A DNA stretch of 64,000 nucleotides, taken from NCBI GenBank assembly GCA_903828455.1, contig CAIKMJ010000046.1, positions 1-64,000 of the forward strand. Direction: 5' to 3'. The DNA is from an uncultured Acidobacteriia bacterium. GTDB taxonomy: Bacteria; Acidobacteriota; Terriglobia; Bryobacterales; Bryobacteraceae. Below are positions 9,181 through 19,856 of the stretch, in pieces. A program made the position numbers and the translations under genes. The notes below the pieces were generated by a model, which saw nothing but the letters and a program-made list of their open reading frames with translations, did not search any database and was not told the DNA's origin. Numbering within the stretch: position 1 is the first letter of the stretch; each line of letters opens with the position of its first letter.

Positions 9181-10410
9181 TTAGTGAACTGTGCGGGATT
9201 TGCGGTTCATGTAGTCCATCAGAAGGTATTGCCCCAGCGTGTGCGGCGTCGTGAAGTAGGCCTTACCGCGACACAGTTGCGTCACTTTCTGAACGAACTG
9301 AACCAGCCCGTCATCGCTCGCCAGCATGAACGTATTGATGAGAATTCCCTGTTTTTTGCAGCGATTGACTTCCTCGAGGGTGCGGCTGATGACCAGCGGA
9401 TCGAGACCGAACGCATTCCTGTAGATCCGTCCATCGTCGAGCGTGAGGGCCGAAGGCTTGCCGTCGGTAATCATGACGATCTGCTTCATATCCCTGCGTT
9501 CCTGCTGGAGAAGCTTTTGCGCCAGAATCAGCCCTTCGCGGGTGTTGGTGTAATACGGGCCTACCTGCACACGCGCCAACTGGCTGATATTCAGCTCCTC
9601 GGCGGAATCGTGAAACAACACGCAGCGCAGACTGTCGCCCGGATACTGGGTCCGGATCAGATGGGCCAGCGCCATGGCAACGCGCTTGGCCGGCGTGAAG
9701 CGGTCCTCCCCATAGAGGATCATGCTGTGGCTGCAATCTAGCATCAGCACCGTGGCGCAGGAGCTCTGGTACTCGGACTGGTGGACGTGGAGGTCGGAAT
9801 ATTCCAGATCGAGCGGCACCTTCACGCCTTCGCGCTGCATCGCTGAAAAGAGAGTCGCGCTGATATCGAGGTTCAGGGTGTCGCCAAATTCATAAGGCTT
9901 CGACGCGCCCGAGGACTCGATGCCCGTGGCGAGATCGCGCGTGTCGTGGCGACCGAAGCTGGCTTTGCCAAGCGATCCCAGCAGATCCTTCAGCGTTTTG
10001 AAGCCGAGGAAGTCGAGCGACTTGTCGGTCACGTCGAAGCGCACCTGGCTTTCCGGGCCCGCGCCAGTTCCCTGCCCTCCCTCGGGCGGCTGCTCAATGG
10101 AGATCAGCCCTTCATCGGCAAGTTTCTGCACCAGGTTGTCGAGCAGGCGATCCATCTGCTCGGGCGAAAGGCCAGCGAGGCGTTCCAGCATTTCCTGCAT
10201 CTGGTGGTCGGGGAAAAGCTGTCCGCTGGCGAGCGCTTCCTCGATGGCGCGTTTGAGTTCGTCCAGCGTCTGCTCATCGAAGTCGCGAAACTGCATGTAG
10301 GGATCGTGGAAGCCGCTGCCGAGCAGATACTCGGAAAGGGCCTGCATGAGCGAGTTGGCGTCGATGCCGAAATCTTCGCCGGTGTATTTGGAAAATTTGA
10401 CCCACTTCAT
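9181..10410 (-). CDS. VWA-domain protein, partner of a MoxR-type AAA ATPase
   Basis: A 409-residue protein without signal peptide or membrane segment. The C-terminal half is a von Willebrand factor A domain with an intact metal-ion-dependent adhesion motif LMLDCSHSM (Asp225, Ser227, Ser229) and a downstream MITDGKPSA segment. The N-terminal half is helical and charged, with a Gly-rich linker near residue 111. The ATG at 10410 is preceded by AGGGGA; the frame is open further upstream but reads into the neighbouring gene. It follows the ATPase gene by 43 bp. MoxR/VWA pairs act as chaperone-like assembly or activation machines; the target is not evident here. Confidence 0.85.
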   Translation of the reverse strand: MKWVKFSKYTGEDFGIDANSLMQALSEYLLGSGFHDPYMQFRDFDEQTLDELKRAIEEALASGQLFPDHQMQEMLERLAGLSPEQMDRLLDNLVQKLADEGLISIEQPPEGGQGTGAGPESQVRFDVTDKSLDFLGFKTLKDLLGSLGKASFGRHDTRDLATGIESSGASKPYEFGDTLNLDISATLFSAMQREGVKVPLDLEYSDLHVHQSEYQSSCATVLMLDCSHSMILYGEDRFTPAKRVAMALAHLIRTQYPGDSLRCVLFHDSAEELNISQLARVQVGPYYTNTREGLILAQKLLQQERRDMKQIVMITDGKPSALTLDDGRIYRNAFGLDPLVISRTLEEVNRCKKQGILINTFMLASDDGLVQFVQKVTQLCRGKAYFTTPHTLGQYLLMDYMNRKSRTVH

Positions 10411-10453
10411 TACGTAGTCCCCTGCGGGAAAGGCCGCTGCTGCCGACTGCCGG

Positions 10454-11950
<1,497 letters not shown>

Positions 11951-12012
11951 GAGTGGGCACCGTCGGAATCTGTCTCGATCTTAGCAGGGGCTGAAGATGG
12001 TCCGGGACGAGT

Positions 12013-12651
12013 TCAGTCGGGATTGAATTCGAAGGTTTCGCCGGCCGAGCGGAAGACTACCCGCCCGCCGCCCAACGATTTCATATCGTGGGCCATCGGA
12101 ATAAACACCGAGCCATCGGTCGACTGGCCGGGTGCGAGGCGCGCCCTGGTCAGAGCCAGCGCCGACGCGGTGGCTGCCGCCTTCAGTTTTGAATTCACGC
12201 CGAAGGCGAACGCGCCCTGACGGCGTTGTTCGTAGCCGTTGGTGGTTCGCATGTTGGGAATACCGTAGAGGTTGGTTTCGTAGGAGTTCACCAGCTTGGT
12301 GACGTCCGAAGCTGAACCCTTGCTGAGCAGTACATCCACGAATTGCTCGGCGGAGATGCCGTTGGAAGCCTGATCCCCGATCACGTAGGAGAAGCCTTCG
12401 GGCTGCACGACCCAATAGATGTCGGATCCATTGGAAACCGAGACCTGCAGAACGCCGAAGCCGGCGATGCGATTGGGCAGGCGCGTGACGATGACCGTCA
12501 GCCCTTTATGGGTGAGTGTTTGATATTTTTTGCCGTTGTTTTCGTACTCGATGACCTGCGCCGGGACGGCGAGCGCGAAGAGGAGTGAGAGCAGGAGCGC
12601 GAGCCCTCCGAACAACAGACGTCGTGGCTGGCGCGCAGGCATTCCCTTCAT
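12013..12651 (-). CDS. Secreted hypothetical protein
   Basis: A 212-residue protein of no family I recognise. The ATG at 12651 gives MKGMPARQPRR followed by a hydrophobic stretch LLFGGLALLLSLLFALA and an AQ cleavage site, a good signal peptide. The mature part is mixed alpha/beta with few Cys and no catalytic motif that I can point to. A GATAAT box lies 9 nt before the ATG and there is no Shine-Dalgarno sequence. It may be transcribed ahead of the ATPase/VWA pair, but the spacing to the ATPase gene (62 bp) does not prove it. Confidence 0.65.
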   Translation of the reverse strand: MKGMPARQPRRLLFGGLALLLSLLFALAVPAQVIEYENNGKKYQTLTHKGLTVIVTRLPNRIAGFGVLQVSVSNGSDIYWVVQPEGFSYVIGDQASNGISAEQFVDVLLSKGSASDVTKLVNSYETNLYGIPNMRTTNGYEQRRQGAFAFGVNSKLKAAATASALALTRARLAPGQSTDGSVFIPMAHDMKSLGGGRVVFRSAGETFEFNPD

Positions 12652-12660
12652 AATACAGGC

Positions 12661-12666
12661 ATTATC
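12661..12666 (-). promoter_or_regulatory. -10 box of secreted hypothetical gene
   Basis: GATAAT on the minus strand, ending 9 nt before the ATG at 12651. No matching -35 box was found. Confidence 0.35.
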
Positions 12667-13038
12667 GAAACGCGACGGGGCCGAACTGCCGGTCTCTGGC
12701 GACGGCAAATGTCCCGGCAGCCCCGACGACGGCAAAGTCGCCCGGGGTGGAAGTTCCCGCGGCGTCGAGCGTTCCACTGTACGTGAGTTCATAAAGTTGC
12801 GGGCGCCGAACCGACCTGTGGGCCTGTGCCAGTGGCACTCACCTGATCGATGGCCTGGGTGAAGGCGCGCTTCATTTTTAAACGCTGTTGTCTAAACGCT
12901 GTTGCAGACCACGTTGCCGGTGACGGCCGATGTGGCGGAAATCCCGGCCGCCTCGACGGGGAGGGCAAAGGCGGCGCACGTGGCCGCGAGCAGCAGGACG
13001 TGCTGCAAGAATCGACGGTAGCTCGTAGCGGATGGCAC
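12662..13038 (-). pseudogene. Possible decayed secreted-protein gene
   Basis: Two fragments in different frames on the minus strand look protein-like. Nearest the 5' end (GTG at 13038 to a stop at 12892) is a signal-peptide-like stretch, SYRRFLQHVLLLAATCAAFA then LPVEAAGISATSA. Downstream (12838-12662) is LYELTYSGTLDAAGTSTPGD then FAVVGAAGTFAVARDRQFG. Between them the sequence CAACAGCGTTTA is duplicated (CAACAGCGTTTAGACAACAGCGTTTA), which could have caused a frameshift. This may be one broken gene or chance; neither fragment has a ribosome site. Confidence 0.25.
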
Positions 13039-13233
13039 GTGGTCAGGACCAGCGGGTTCGGGGATAATTGCTGTGTTCGGACCGCGCCCGCCCGGTCCGG
13101 CATGCGGGCGGACAAATCCGCACGGACGGGGAAGGTAATCTCGTGAGTGCGGCCCTGCGCAGGGGCGGCGCACGCTCCGGCCGTTGCGAGACGCTCTCGC
13201 GGGACGCCGGCCTGGAGACGGGAGCAGAACGAA
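12839..13233. other. Intergenic region upstream of tolC-like gene
   Basis: Apart from the possible gene remnant listed separately, this stretch has no convincing coding sequence. It contains GC-rich inverted repeats around 13080-13100 (GGACCG...CGGTCC). The promoter of the TolC-like gene should lie here, but I cannot pick it out. Confidence 0.5.
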
Positions 13234-15177
13234 ATGAAAACACGCAGCATAGCCGGGGCGATCGCGATCACTTTATGCTGCCTGGCCGCACAGCCGGGCG
13301 AGGCGCAGACCGGCGACCGCGCGCCGCAGATGAAACTCAATACGCGCCGCTTTCAGGTCTACGAACCGGGCTCGCTGTCGGCGCCCGATACCCGCAACTC
13401 CGGGCGGCTGGGAGATCTGATTCGAGCCGGGCAAATTTATCTTTCGCTGCAGGACGCCATTGCGCTGGCGCTCGAAAACAATCTCGACCTCGAAATCCTG
13501 CGTTACGGGGTCCGGATGGCGGAAACCGATGCTTACCGGGCCAGCGGCGGGGGAACCCTGCGCGGCGTCCAGCTCACGGTCAACGAAACGGCGGCCGGGG
13601 TGGGCGGGCCGGGCAGCCCGCTGCTGACTTCGGCGGCTACGGGGGTTACGCCGCAGAGCAATGTTTCGGTCAACTTCAGCGATTCCCAGTTCATCAATTC
13701 GTCCGTCGGCAATCTGGCGGTCAACGGAACTTTCGCGTTTGCGGCCGGCCCGGCAATTCCGTTGTTCGATCCACAGCTTTCCGCGCAGCTTCTGTACCAA
13801 CGGGCGGAATCGCCACAGGCGGCCCTTTCGAGCAGCGGCACCACCGATTTCGTCGCCACCACAGTCAGCGGCAATGCAGCTTTGGTGAGGGGCTTTGAGA
13901 GCGGTGCGACACTGAGCGCCGGCTACCAGAGTTCCTACAGCAGCCAGAACAGCATCAAAAACCTGTTTAATCCGTACAATACGGCGACTGTGGGGGCGAC
14001 AGTTACACAGCCGCTCATGCGCGGATTCGGTAAGGAATTGAACCGCCGTTTCATCACAATCGCGAAGAACAGCGAGCGGATTACCGATTACGTGTTCCAG
14101 CAGCAGGTGACGAGTACGGTCAACGGCGTGATCCGGCTCTATACCGATCTGGTGGCGCTGAACGAAGATCTCAAGGTGAAGGAGCAGACGCTGGCGACAG
14201 CTAAGCGGCTCTTCGAAGACAACCAGAACAAGGTGGAGCAGGGCACCATCGCGCCGATTGAAGCCACGCGCGCGGCAGCGCAGGTCGCCGCCGCACGGCA
14301 GGATGTGATCAATGCGGATGGTTTTGTAAAGCAGCAGGAACTGATCTTAAAGAATGTCCTGACACGGGGCGGAGTTTCCGAACCGCTGGTGCACAATGCC
14401 CGCATCGTGCCGACCGATGCGCTGTCGCTCGATGCGCTTCCCACCGAGGAGGCCGCCGATTTCGTGGCCCTGGCGCTGGCCAACCGGCCCGAACTGCAGG
14501 CGGCGAAACTGCAGGTCGATAATGCGCAGATCAGCCTGAAGGGCACACGGAACGGCCTGCGGCCGGAGCTCGACCTGGTGGGCAGTGTGCAGAATAACGG
14601 CCTTGCCGGCCCAGGCAATCCGAACCTCACTCCGCCCGTCACCGGCGGACCGTATACGGGCCTCGGCGGCGGTTACGGAAGCGCCGTGGCGCAACTCTTT
14701 AAGTACGACTACCCGACCGTCAGCGTGGGGCTGAATCTTACGGTGCCGTTGCACAACCGCGTGGCGCAGGCCGACGCGGCGCGTGACGAGATCCAGCTTC
14801 GCCAGACGGAAATCCGCTTGAAGCAACTGGAAAACCAGATTCGCGTGGAAGTGGAGGACGCGGTGATTGCGCTGCAGCGCACGCGGGCGGCTTATGAAGC
14901 GGCAACGGAGACGCGCAAGCTGCAGGAGCAGTCGCTCGAAATCGAGCAGGAAAAGTTCAACGTAGGGCTTTCCACGAATTTTCTCGTGATTCAGTATCAG
15001 GGCTACGTGGCGCAGGCGCGGTCTACGGAAGTGGCGGCTCTTGACGCATACGCCAAGGCGAAAGCGCAGCTGGAACGAGCTGCGGGCCTGACGCTGACGA
15101 AGCACAATGTGTCGATTGAGGAAGCGTTCCGGGGGCAGGTGTCGCGAGTGTCAACGCCGCCCGCGGCGGTGAGGTAA
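13234..15177 (+). CDS. TolC-family outer-membrane efflux protein
   Basis: A 647-residue outer-membrane channel component of tripartite efflux or type I secretion. The ATG at 13234 has GGAG 9 nt upstream and gives a signal peptide (KTRSIAGAIAITLCCLAAQP, cleavage near GEAQT). Two outer-membrane-efflux repeats are evident: LSLQDAIALALENNLDLEIL starting near residue 73, and a second helical hairpin with VEVEDAVIALQRTRAAYEAA around 540-560 ending in FLVIQYQ. It is longer than E. coli TolC (493 residues). No membrane-fusion or inner-membrane pump gene is adjacent, so the exported substrate is unknown. Confidence 0.9.
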   Translation: MKTRSIAGAIAITLCCLAAQPGEAQTGDRAPQMKLNTRRFQVYEPGSLSAPDTRNSGRLGDLIRAGQIYLSLQDAIALALENNLDLEILRYGVRMAETDAYRASGGGTLRGVQLTVNETAAGVGGPGSPLLTSAATGVTPQSNVSVNFSDSQFINSSVGNLAVNGTFAFAAGPAIPLFDPQLSAQLLYQRAESPQAALSSSGTTDFVATTVSGNAALVRGFESGATLSAGYQSSYSSQNSIKNLFNPYNTATVGATVTQPLMRGFGKELNRRFITIAKNSERITDYVFQQQVTSTVNGVIRLYTDLVALNEDLKVKEQTLATAKRLFEDNQNKVEQGTIAPIEATRAAAQVAAARQDVINADGFVKQQELILKNVLTRGGVSEPLVHNARIVPTDALSLDALPTEEAADFVALALANRPELQAAKLQVDNAQISLKGTRNGLRPELDLVGSVQNNGLAGPGNPNLTPPVTGGPYTGLGGGYGSAVAQLFKYDYPTVSVGLNLTVPLHNRVAQADAARDEIQLRQTEIRLKQLENQIRVEVEDAVIALQRTRAAYEAATETRKLQEQSLEIEQEKFNVGLSTNFLVIQYQGYVAQARSTEVAALDAYAKAKAQLERAAGLTLTKHNVSIEEAFRGQVSRVSTPPAAVR

Positions 15178-15191
15178 ATCCAGGTTCTTCT

Positions 15192-15431
15192 ATGCTCAAA
15201 CTCGGAAGTGTTCGCTGGCGGGGCAAGTGCTCCAAACATCCCGGATTCGACCCTCGGTCGGACGGCCGCGGCGCCATCCGCGGCGGTTGCGAAAAATGCG
15301 AGGCGCTGGCGGACATTCACGATCTGCACGTACGCATGCTGGCGCTGATGCGGACATTCGTTCCGCCCGCACCACCGAAAAAGCGGCCGGAGACGCCGGA
15401 TCTGCAGGCCAGCCTTTTCGGCGAAGAGTGA
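15192..15431 (+). CDS. Small hypothetical protein with Cys motif
   Basis: A 79-residue protein in the same direction as the TolC-like gene, 14 bp after it, and 18 bp before purS. It has CSKHPGFDP and later GGCEKCEALADIH, i.e. a Cys-x2-His plus Cys-x2-Cys arrangement that could bind one zinc ion, then an amphipathic helix. It has no recognisable family name. Its charge pattern and placement support it being real, but it lacks a clear ribosome site. Confidence 0.5.
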   Translation: MLKLGSVRWRGKCSKHPGFDPRSDGRGAIRGGCEKCEALADIHDLHVRMLALMRTFVPPAPPKKRPETPDLQASLFGEE

Positions 15432-15436
15432 TTATC

Positions 15437-15442
15437 TAAACT
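15437..15442 (+). promoter_or_regulatory. -10-like box before purS
   Basis: TAAACT ends 7 nt before the purS GTG. No Shine-Dalgarno sequence is present and no convincing -35 was found. Confidence 0.25.
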
Positions 15443-15449
15443 GGTTGCA

Positions 15450-15674
15450 GTGAAAGCACGCGTCTACGTTACCTTCAAACCGTCGGTCCTCGATCCACAG
15501 GGCCAGACCATCCGCGCCGCACTCAACGGCCTCGGGCACCAGGGCATCCATGATGTCCGCCAGGGAAAGTTTTTTGAGATCTCGCTCGAAAAGGGCGAGG
15601 ATCTCGATGCCATCGCGCGCGATGTTCTGAGCAATCCGGTCATTGAGGATTACCGGATCGAGTTTCTCGATTAG
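15450..15674 (+). CDS. purS: Phosphoribosylformylglycinamidine synthase subunit PurS
   Basis: A 74-residue subunit of the multi-part FGAM synthase of purine biosynthesis. PurS dimers bridge the glutaminase PurQ and the synthetase PurL. The sequence is typical: KARVYVTFKPSVLDPQGQTI, then GHQGIHDVRQGKFFEISLE and NPVIEDYRIEF at the end. The start is a GTG. Unlike the usual purS-purQ-purL order, no other purine gene is nearby. It ends in a 4-bp convergent overlap with the deacetylase gene. Confidence 0.92.
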   Translation: MKARVYVTFKPSVLDPQGQTIRAALNGLGHQGIHDVRQGKFFEISLEKGEDLDAIARDVLSNPVIEDYRIEFLD

Positions 15675-16552
15675 CCGCGGCGTTCGGCGGCGGCCGAGGC
15701 TGCGGCCGCGGCGCGAACCCGCGTCACCAGATCGATGTACTCTTCGCGCGGGACTTCGAAGAAACGCTCCGCGTAGCGGCACGTCCCGGCGCCCAGCATG
15801 CGCGAGTGGAACATGTTGAGTCCCTTGGTGCTGTTGGTGTAATCGAGAGCGCTGTTGGCAAAAACGAACTGCTCGAGCATGGCGATCTTGGCGTCCATCA
15901 CGTCATCGATCACCAGAACGACGTTCGGCACGCAGAGCCCCCACACTTCGTACTGAAACACGCGCACATTCCATTCAATGTCCTTCAGCGCTTCGGCAAG
16001 GATGAAGTTTGCCGTGCGGTGATCGGGATGGCCGTCCAGAACAAAGGGGATAAAAACGGCGTCGGCGGTGCGACGCAGGATTTCGTTGCGCACGCGCGTG
16101 ACGGCCTCATCGAAATGCGCCGCCAGCGAAGGAAGGCCGAGAAATACCGGCGGCTCCATGTGGATCACCTCGGCCGCGCGGCGGGACTCTTCGTTGCGCA
16201 GTTCCATCATGGCCTGCCGGGTCATGCCGAGATCTTCGCAGCCATCGGCGCCATCGGTCAGCAGCAGGACGGACGCCGCGGAGCCGGACTTCACCTGCAG
16301 CGCCAGCGCGCCGCCGCAGCCGATGGTCTCATCATCCTGATGCGGCGCAACCACAAGCATTGAGTGACCGAACGGCGCGGTCACCGGGACCGGGCGGACG
16401 AAACCGGAAAAGTAATCCGTTGCCGATGCCAGCGCGTGCATCCGCAGATCGATGTCACGCAGCGTTACGCCAAGGAAGAGCTTAAACTGGCTCCGCGAAT
16501 AGAGGAGCGGATACAGCATGCGGTAGAGGGCTCGCAGGTAGTTGCGGATCAT
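15671..16552 (-). CDS. PIG-L / LmbE-family deacetylase
   Basis: A 293-residue metal-dependent de-N-acetylase. LVVAPHQDDETIGCGG carries the zinc-binding PHxDD motif (Gln replacing the usual Pro) and VLDGHPDHRTAN carries the second HxxH-type ligand set. These enzymes remove N-acetyl groups from GlcNAc-type sugars in glycolipids, mycothiol/bacillithiol precursors or antibiotics. Upstream are gmhA and hldE in divergent orientation, so a role in envelope glycan maturation is plausible. The ATG has GGGAGG at good spacing, and TACAAT lies just upstream as a -10. The Ala-rich C-terminus overlaps purS by 4 bp. Confidence 0.88.
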   Translation of the reverse strand: MIRNYLRALYRMLYPLLYSRSQFKLFLGVTLRDIDLRMHALASATDYFSGFVRPVPVTAPFGHSMLVVAPHQDDETIGCGGALALQVKSGSAASVLLLTDGADGCEDLGMTRQAMMELRNEESRRAAEVIHMEPPVFLGLPSLAAHFDEAVTRVRNEILRRTADAVFIPFVLDGHPDHRTANFILAEALKDIEWNVRVFQYEVWGLCVPNVVLVIDDVMDAKIAMLEQFVFANSALDYTNSTKGLNMFHSRMLGAGTCRYAERFFEVPREEYIDLVTRVRAAAAASAAAERRG

Positions 16553-16695
16553 ATTCGCGTTTCCTCCCGATTGTAACGGGCCGCATGGCCCTCATTCGGG
16601 GAACGGTTCCGGGCATCGATTCGGGAAATGACACGAACTTCCGGCGCGGTATAACAGTACTGTCAGGTCTTTATCATGCAGACTTCGGGATACTT

Positions 16696-17298
16696 ATGAT
16701 CGCTCCGGCAGACGGCCGCAGCCCCGGCACGGCGATCTACCGGGATTGTTTCCGGGAACATGCGGAGTTGCTGGATGCGGTACTGTCCGACTGTGCCGCC
16801 CCGCTGGACGCCCTCGCCGAACGTTGCGCCACCGCGCTTCGGAACGGCGGCAAGATCCTGTTTTTCGGCAACGGGGGAAGCGCCGCCGATGCGCAGCACC
16901 TGGCCGCCGAACTGACCATTCGTTTTGTGGCCGACCGGCGGGCGCTGGCAGCCATCGCGCTGACAACGGATTCTTCGGCGCTGACTGCGTGCGGGAACGA
17001 CTTTGGTTTTGAGGCGGTCTTCGCCCGGCAGATCGAGGCCCTGGGGCGGCCGGGAGATGTCGCGATCGGTTTTTCCACCTCCGGCACCAGTCCTAACATC
17101 GTACGGGCCGTGGAGACAGCGCGCGACATGGGCCTCACGGCGGCGGCCTTTTCCGGAAGGACCGGCGGCAAGTTGCGCGGGATCGCCGACCCGATTCTGC
17201 TGATTCCTTCGGCGACAACGGCAAGAATTCAGGAAATGCACGGACTGCTGGGACACATCCTGTGCGCGGAAATTGAATCCCGTTTGGGACTGGCGTGA
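16696..17298 (+). CDS. gmhA: Sedoheptulose-7-phosphate isomerase
   Basis: First enzyme of ADP-heptose synthesis, converting sedoheptulose 7-phosphate into D-glycero-D-manno-heptose 7-phosphate. The 200-residue product (ATG 16696, GGGA six nt upstream) has the SIS-fold phosphate-binding signature FFGNGGSAADAQHLAAELT and GFSTSGTSPNIVRAV, plus the C-terminal RIQEMHGLLGHILCAEIE with the catalytic His. It overlaps hldE by 4 bp, so the two are translationally coupled. TATAAC and a possible leader lie upstream around 16649. Confidence 0.93.
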   Translation: MIAPADGRSPGTAIYRDCFREHAELLDAVLSDCAAPLDALAERCATALRNGGKILFFGNGGSAADAQHLAAELTIRFVADRRALAAIALTTDSSALTACGNDFGFEAVFARQIEALGRPGDVAIGFSTSGTSPNIVRAVETARDMGLTAAAFSGRTGGKLRGIADPILLIPSATTARIQEMHGLLGHILCAEIESRLGLA

Positions 17299-18797
17299 CG
17301 GGCAGAAACGTGAATAATCCGCAGCAGATTGTGCCGGTGATTGAAGCCTTCCCGCAGGCGGTGATCGCGTGCGTCGGCGATGTGATGCTGGACGAATTCG
17401 TTTACGGCGATGTGGGACGGATTTCGCCGGAAGCTCCGGTGCCTGTGCTGCATGTGCAGCGCAGCCGGTCCATGCTCGGGGGCGCGGGGAATGCGGCGCG
17501 GAACCTGAATGCGCTCGGTTGCGGTGTTTGGTTCTTCTCGGTGACCGGCGATGACGCCGAAGCCGAACAGATCGGAAAGCTGCTGGCGGAACTGCCGCGT
17601 ACGGAAAAATTTCTGGCGCGGGACGCGGGACGCCAGACATCGGTAAAGCGGCGTTACATCGCGCGCGGGCAGCAGTTGCTTCGGGCGGACCGGGAGACGG
17701 CGGGCGGGGTGGGGGCGGAGGCGGCAAAAACACTGCTCGATGCCTTCCGCGATGCCCTGCCGCGCTGCTCCGGCGTGCTGCTGTCAGACTACGCAAAAGG
17801 CGTACTGAGCGGCGACGCGCCACAGGCCTTCATCGACCTGGCTCGCGCGGCCGGCAAGCCGGTGGTGGTGGATCCGAAAGGGCGCGACTTCCGGCGTTAC
17901 CGCGGCGCGACCGTGATCAAGCCGAATCTGAAGGAACTCGAAGAGGCGACCGGCTTCGCGGTGCACGACGATGCGTCCCAGGAGGCTGCCGCGCTGCGAC
18001 TGCTCGCCGACACCGGCGCCGAGCATATTCTGCTCACGCGCGGCGCGGCCGGAATGATGCTGGTCTCACGCGCCGGGAGCGGAGCCGGTTCGGTGCTGCG
18101 ACTGCCGGCGCTGGCCCGCGAAATTTACGACGTTTCGGGAGCGGGCGATACGGTCGCGGCGGTTCTGACGGCGGGGCTGGGCTCAGGCGCGCCGGTGCGC
18201 GACGCCGTGGAACTGGCGAACGTGGCGGCGGGCATCGTTGTCGGCAAGACAGGCACCGCGGTGGTGGAACGCCATGAGATCGTTCACGAGGTCCTGAACC
18301 GTTCGGCGCTGCGGGCCAGTGACAAGATCCTGCTGGCGGCCGAGGCGGCGGAACTGGCGCGCGGCTGGAAGCAAAAGGGCTGGCGCATCGGCTTCACGAA
18401 CGGCTGTTTCGATCTGCTGCATCCGGGTCATCTGCGGCTGTTGGAGACGGCACGAGGGGCCTGCGACAGGCTGATTGTCGGACTCAACGCAGACGATTCG
18501 GTGAAGCGTGCCAAGGGCCCTTTGCGCCCGATCCAGGGGCAGTTGCCGAGGGCGTTGGTACTCAGTTCACTCAATTGCGTGGACGGCGTGGTGATCTTCG
18601 AAGAAGATACGCCCCTCGAACTGATCCGCGCATTGCAACCGGCCGTGCTGGTGAAGGGCGGCGAATACGAACCGGCGGATGTCGTCGGCGCTGAGCTTCT
18701 TGCCGGATGGGGCGGTAAGCTGCTGCTGGTTGACATGCTGCCGGGGTGGAGCACGACGGCGACCGTCGCAAGCCTGACCGATTCCGCCGGCCGGTAG
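17295..18797 (+). CDS. hldE: Bifunctional heptose-7-phosphate kinase / heptose-1-phosphate adenylyltransferase
   Basis: A 500-residue two-domain enzyme that phosphorylates heptose 7-phosphate at C1 and later adenylylates heptose 1-phosphate to ADP-heptose. The N-terminal PfkB-type kinase domain shows MLGGAGNAARNLNALG and the catalytic DVSGAGDTVAA (near residues 277-287). The C-terminal cytidylyltransferase-like domain shows FTNGCFDLLHPGHLRLLE with the HxGH motif. Start is GTG, overlapping gmhA by 4 bp. A phosphatase (GmhB) acts between the two steps and is not in this cluster; one could be elsewhere. The product feeds LPS core or other heptose-containing glycans. Confidence 0.93.
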   Translation: MTGRNVNNPQQIVPVIEAFPQAVIACVGDVMLDEFVYGDVGRISPEAPVPVLHVQRSRSMLGGAGNAARNLNALGCGVWFFSVTGDDAEAEQIGKLLAELPRTEKFLARDAGRQTSVKRRYIARGQQLLRADRETAGGVGAEAAKTLLDAFRDALPRCSGVLLSDYAKGVLSGDAPQAFIDLARAAGKPVVVDPKGRDFRRYRGATVIKPNLKELEEATGFAVHDDASQEAAALRLLADTGAEHILLTRGAAGMMLVSRAGSGAGSVLRLPALAREIYDVSGAGDTVAAVLTAGLGSGAPVRDAVELANVAAGIVVGKTGTAVVERHEIVHEVLNRSALRASDKILLAAEAAELARGWKQKGWRIGFTNGCFDLLHPGHLRLLETARGACDRLIVGLNADDSVKRAKGPLRPIQGQLPRALVLSSLNCVDGVVIFEEDTPLELIRALQPAVLVKGGEYEPADVVGAELLAGWGGKLLLVDMLPGWSTTATVASLTDSAGR

Positions 18798-18860
18798 CAG
18801 GAGCTGAAATCCCTGCACCGTTGCCATTGGTAATACACCACAGACGATCCGCAGCGATGC

Positions 18861-18866
18861 GATAAT
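18861..18866 (+). promoter_or_regulatory. -10 box of methyltransferase-like gene
   Basis: GATAAT ends 6 nt before the GTG at 18873, which suggests a transcript beginning at or near the start codon. No clear -35. Confidence 0.4.
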
Positions 18867-18872
18867 TCAGAG

Positions 18873-19856
18873 GTGAGCGCGTATTCGGACGTATGCGACC
18901 GCGCCGCTTCCGCCCATCAGATAAGAATGCTCACGCTCGGGATCTACAAAAAGGAACAGTACCAGCGCCTCGGCAAAGAGCGCCGTTTTGCCGGCCCCCG
19001 GGCGGCCTACAACCTGCTTCGGCTGGACGAAAATCCCACTGCGGAAGATATTCGCGCGTTCGAAGATATTTACTTCACGATGCGGACTTCCAACGGGACG
19101 TTCCGCACCACGTTTCGGGACCGTTTCCGGGATGTGGATGCGGCGGCCATGCGGTGGATAGCCGACCTTGTGGCGGACGGACGGACCGACGCGCCGATAC
19201 GGATCCAGGACCGGGCGGTTTCGAGCGGCCTGACGTCGGCCGAGTGGGCGCAGAGCCTGTACGATCGTTTTCCGAACGTGGAGTTCGAGGCATCCGATCT
19301 GTTGACCGAGTTGCGGGAACTCGCGGGCAACGGCGAAAGCTGGATGCTGGAGCCCAACGGCACGCTGCTCCAGTACATTCGACCGCCTTTTGTGGTCTCG
19401 ATGCATCATCCGGAATCGTGGCGCAATCCGCTGCTGCGCTGGGTTGCCGCCAGAGCGAAGAAGCGTTTCTCCGCGATCCGGGTCTCCGATTACGAAATGC
19501 GCCGGATTTCGTGCATTCATCCCGAGGCGCAGGCGCTCGTCCGGATCCGGCCGGGGTTCCGTTTCGAAGTGCGTTCCATCTTCGATCGCACCCCCGGTGC
19601 GTGCGATGTGCTGCGCACCATGAACATCCTGAACCGGTCGTATTTTTCCGCGGAACAACTGGCGGACGCGATTGATGCGATCTTCGACAGCCTGCGGCCG
19701 GGCGGTATCTGGATTGTGGGCCGCACGATGGAGGACAATTTCCGCAACCACGCCACTTTCTTCCGGCGCGGCGAAAGCGGCTGGGAAGTGCTGGAGCGGA
19801 TCGGCGACGGCTCTGAGATCGAGGAACTGGCGCTGCAGGGCCAGGTTCCTGCATGA
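18873..19856 (+). CDS. Class I SAM methyltransferase-like protein
   Basis: A 327-residue protein. The C-terminal half has a layout like CheR-type or related Rossmann methyltransferases: FRFEVRSIFDRTPGACDVLR followed by MNILNRSYFSAEQ and IFDSLRPGGIWIVGRT, the last being the usual beta-strand after motif III. The canonical glycine-rich SAM loop is not obvious, so activity is uncertain. The N-terminal half is unrecognised. Start is GTG. It overlaps the following glycosyltransferase gene by 4 bp, so it probably acts on the same glycan or carrier. Confidence 0.6.
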   Translation: MSAYSDVCDRAASAHQIRMLTLGIYKKEQYQRLGKERRFAGPRAAYNLLRLDENPTAEDIRAFEDIYFTMRTSNGTFRTTFRDRFRDVDAAAMRWIADLVADGRTDAPIRIQDRAVSSGLTSAEWAQSLYDRFPNVEFEASDLLTELRELAGNGESWMLEPNGTLLQYIRPPFVVSMHHPESWRNPLLRWVAARAKKRFSAIRVSDYEMRRISCIHPEAQALVRIRPGFRFEVRSIFDRTPGACDVLRTMNILNRSYFSAEQLADAIDAIFDSLRPGGIWIVGRTMEDNFRNHATFFRRGESGWEVLERIGDGSEIEELALQGQVPA

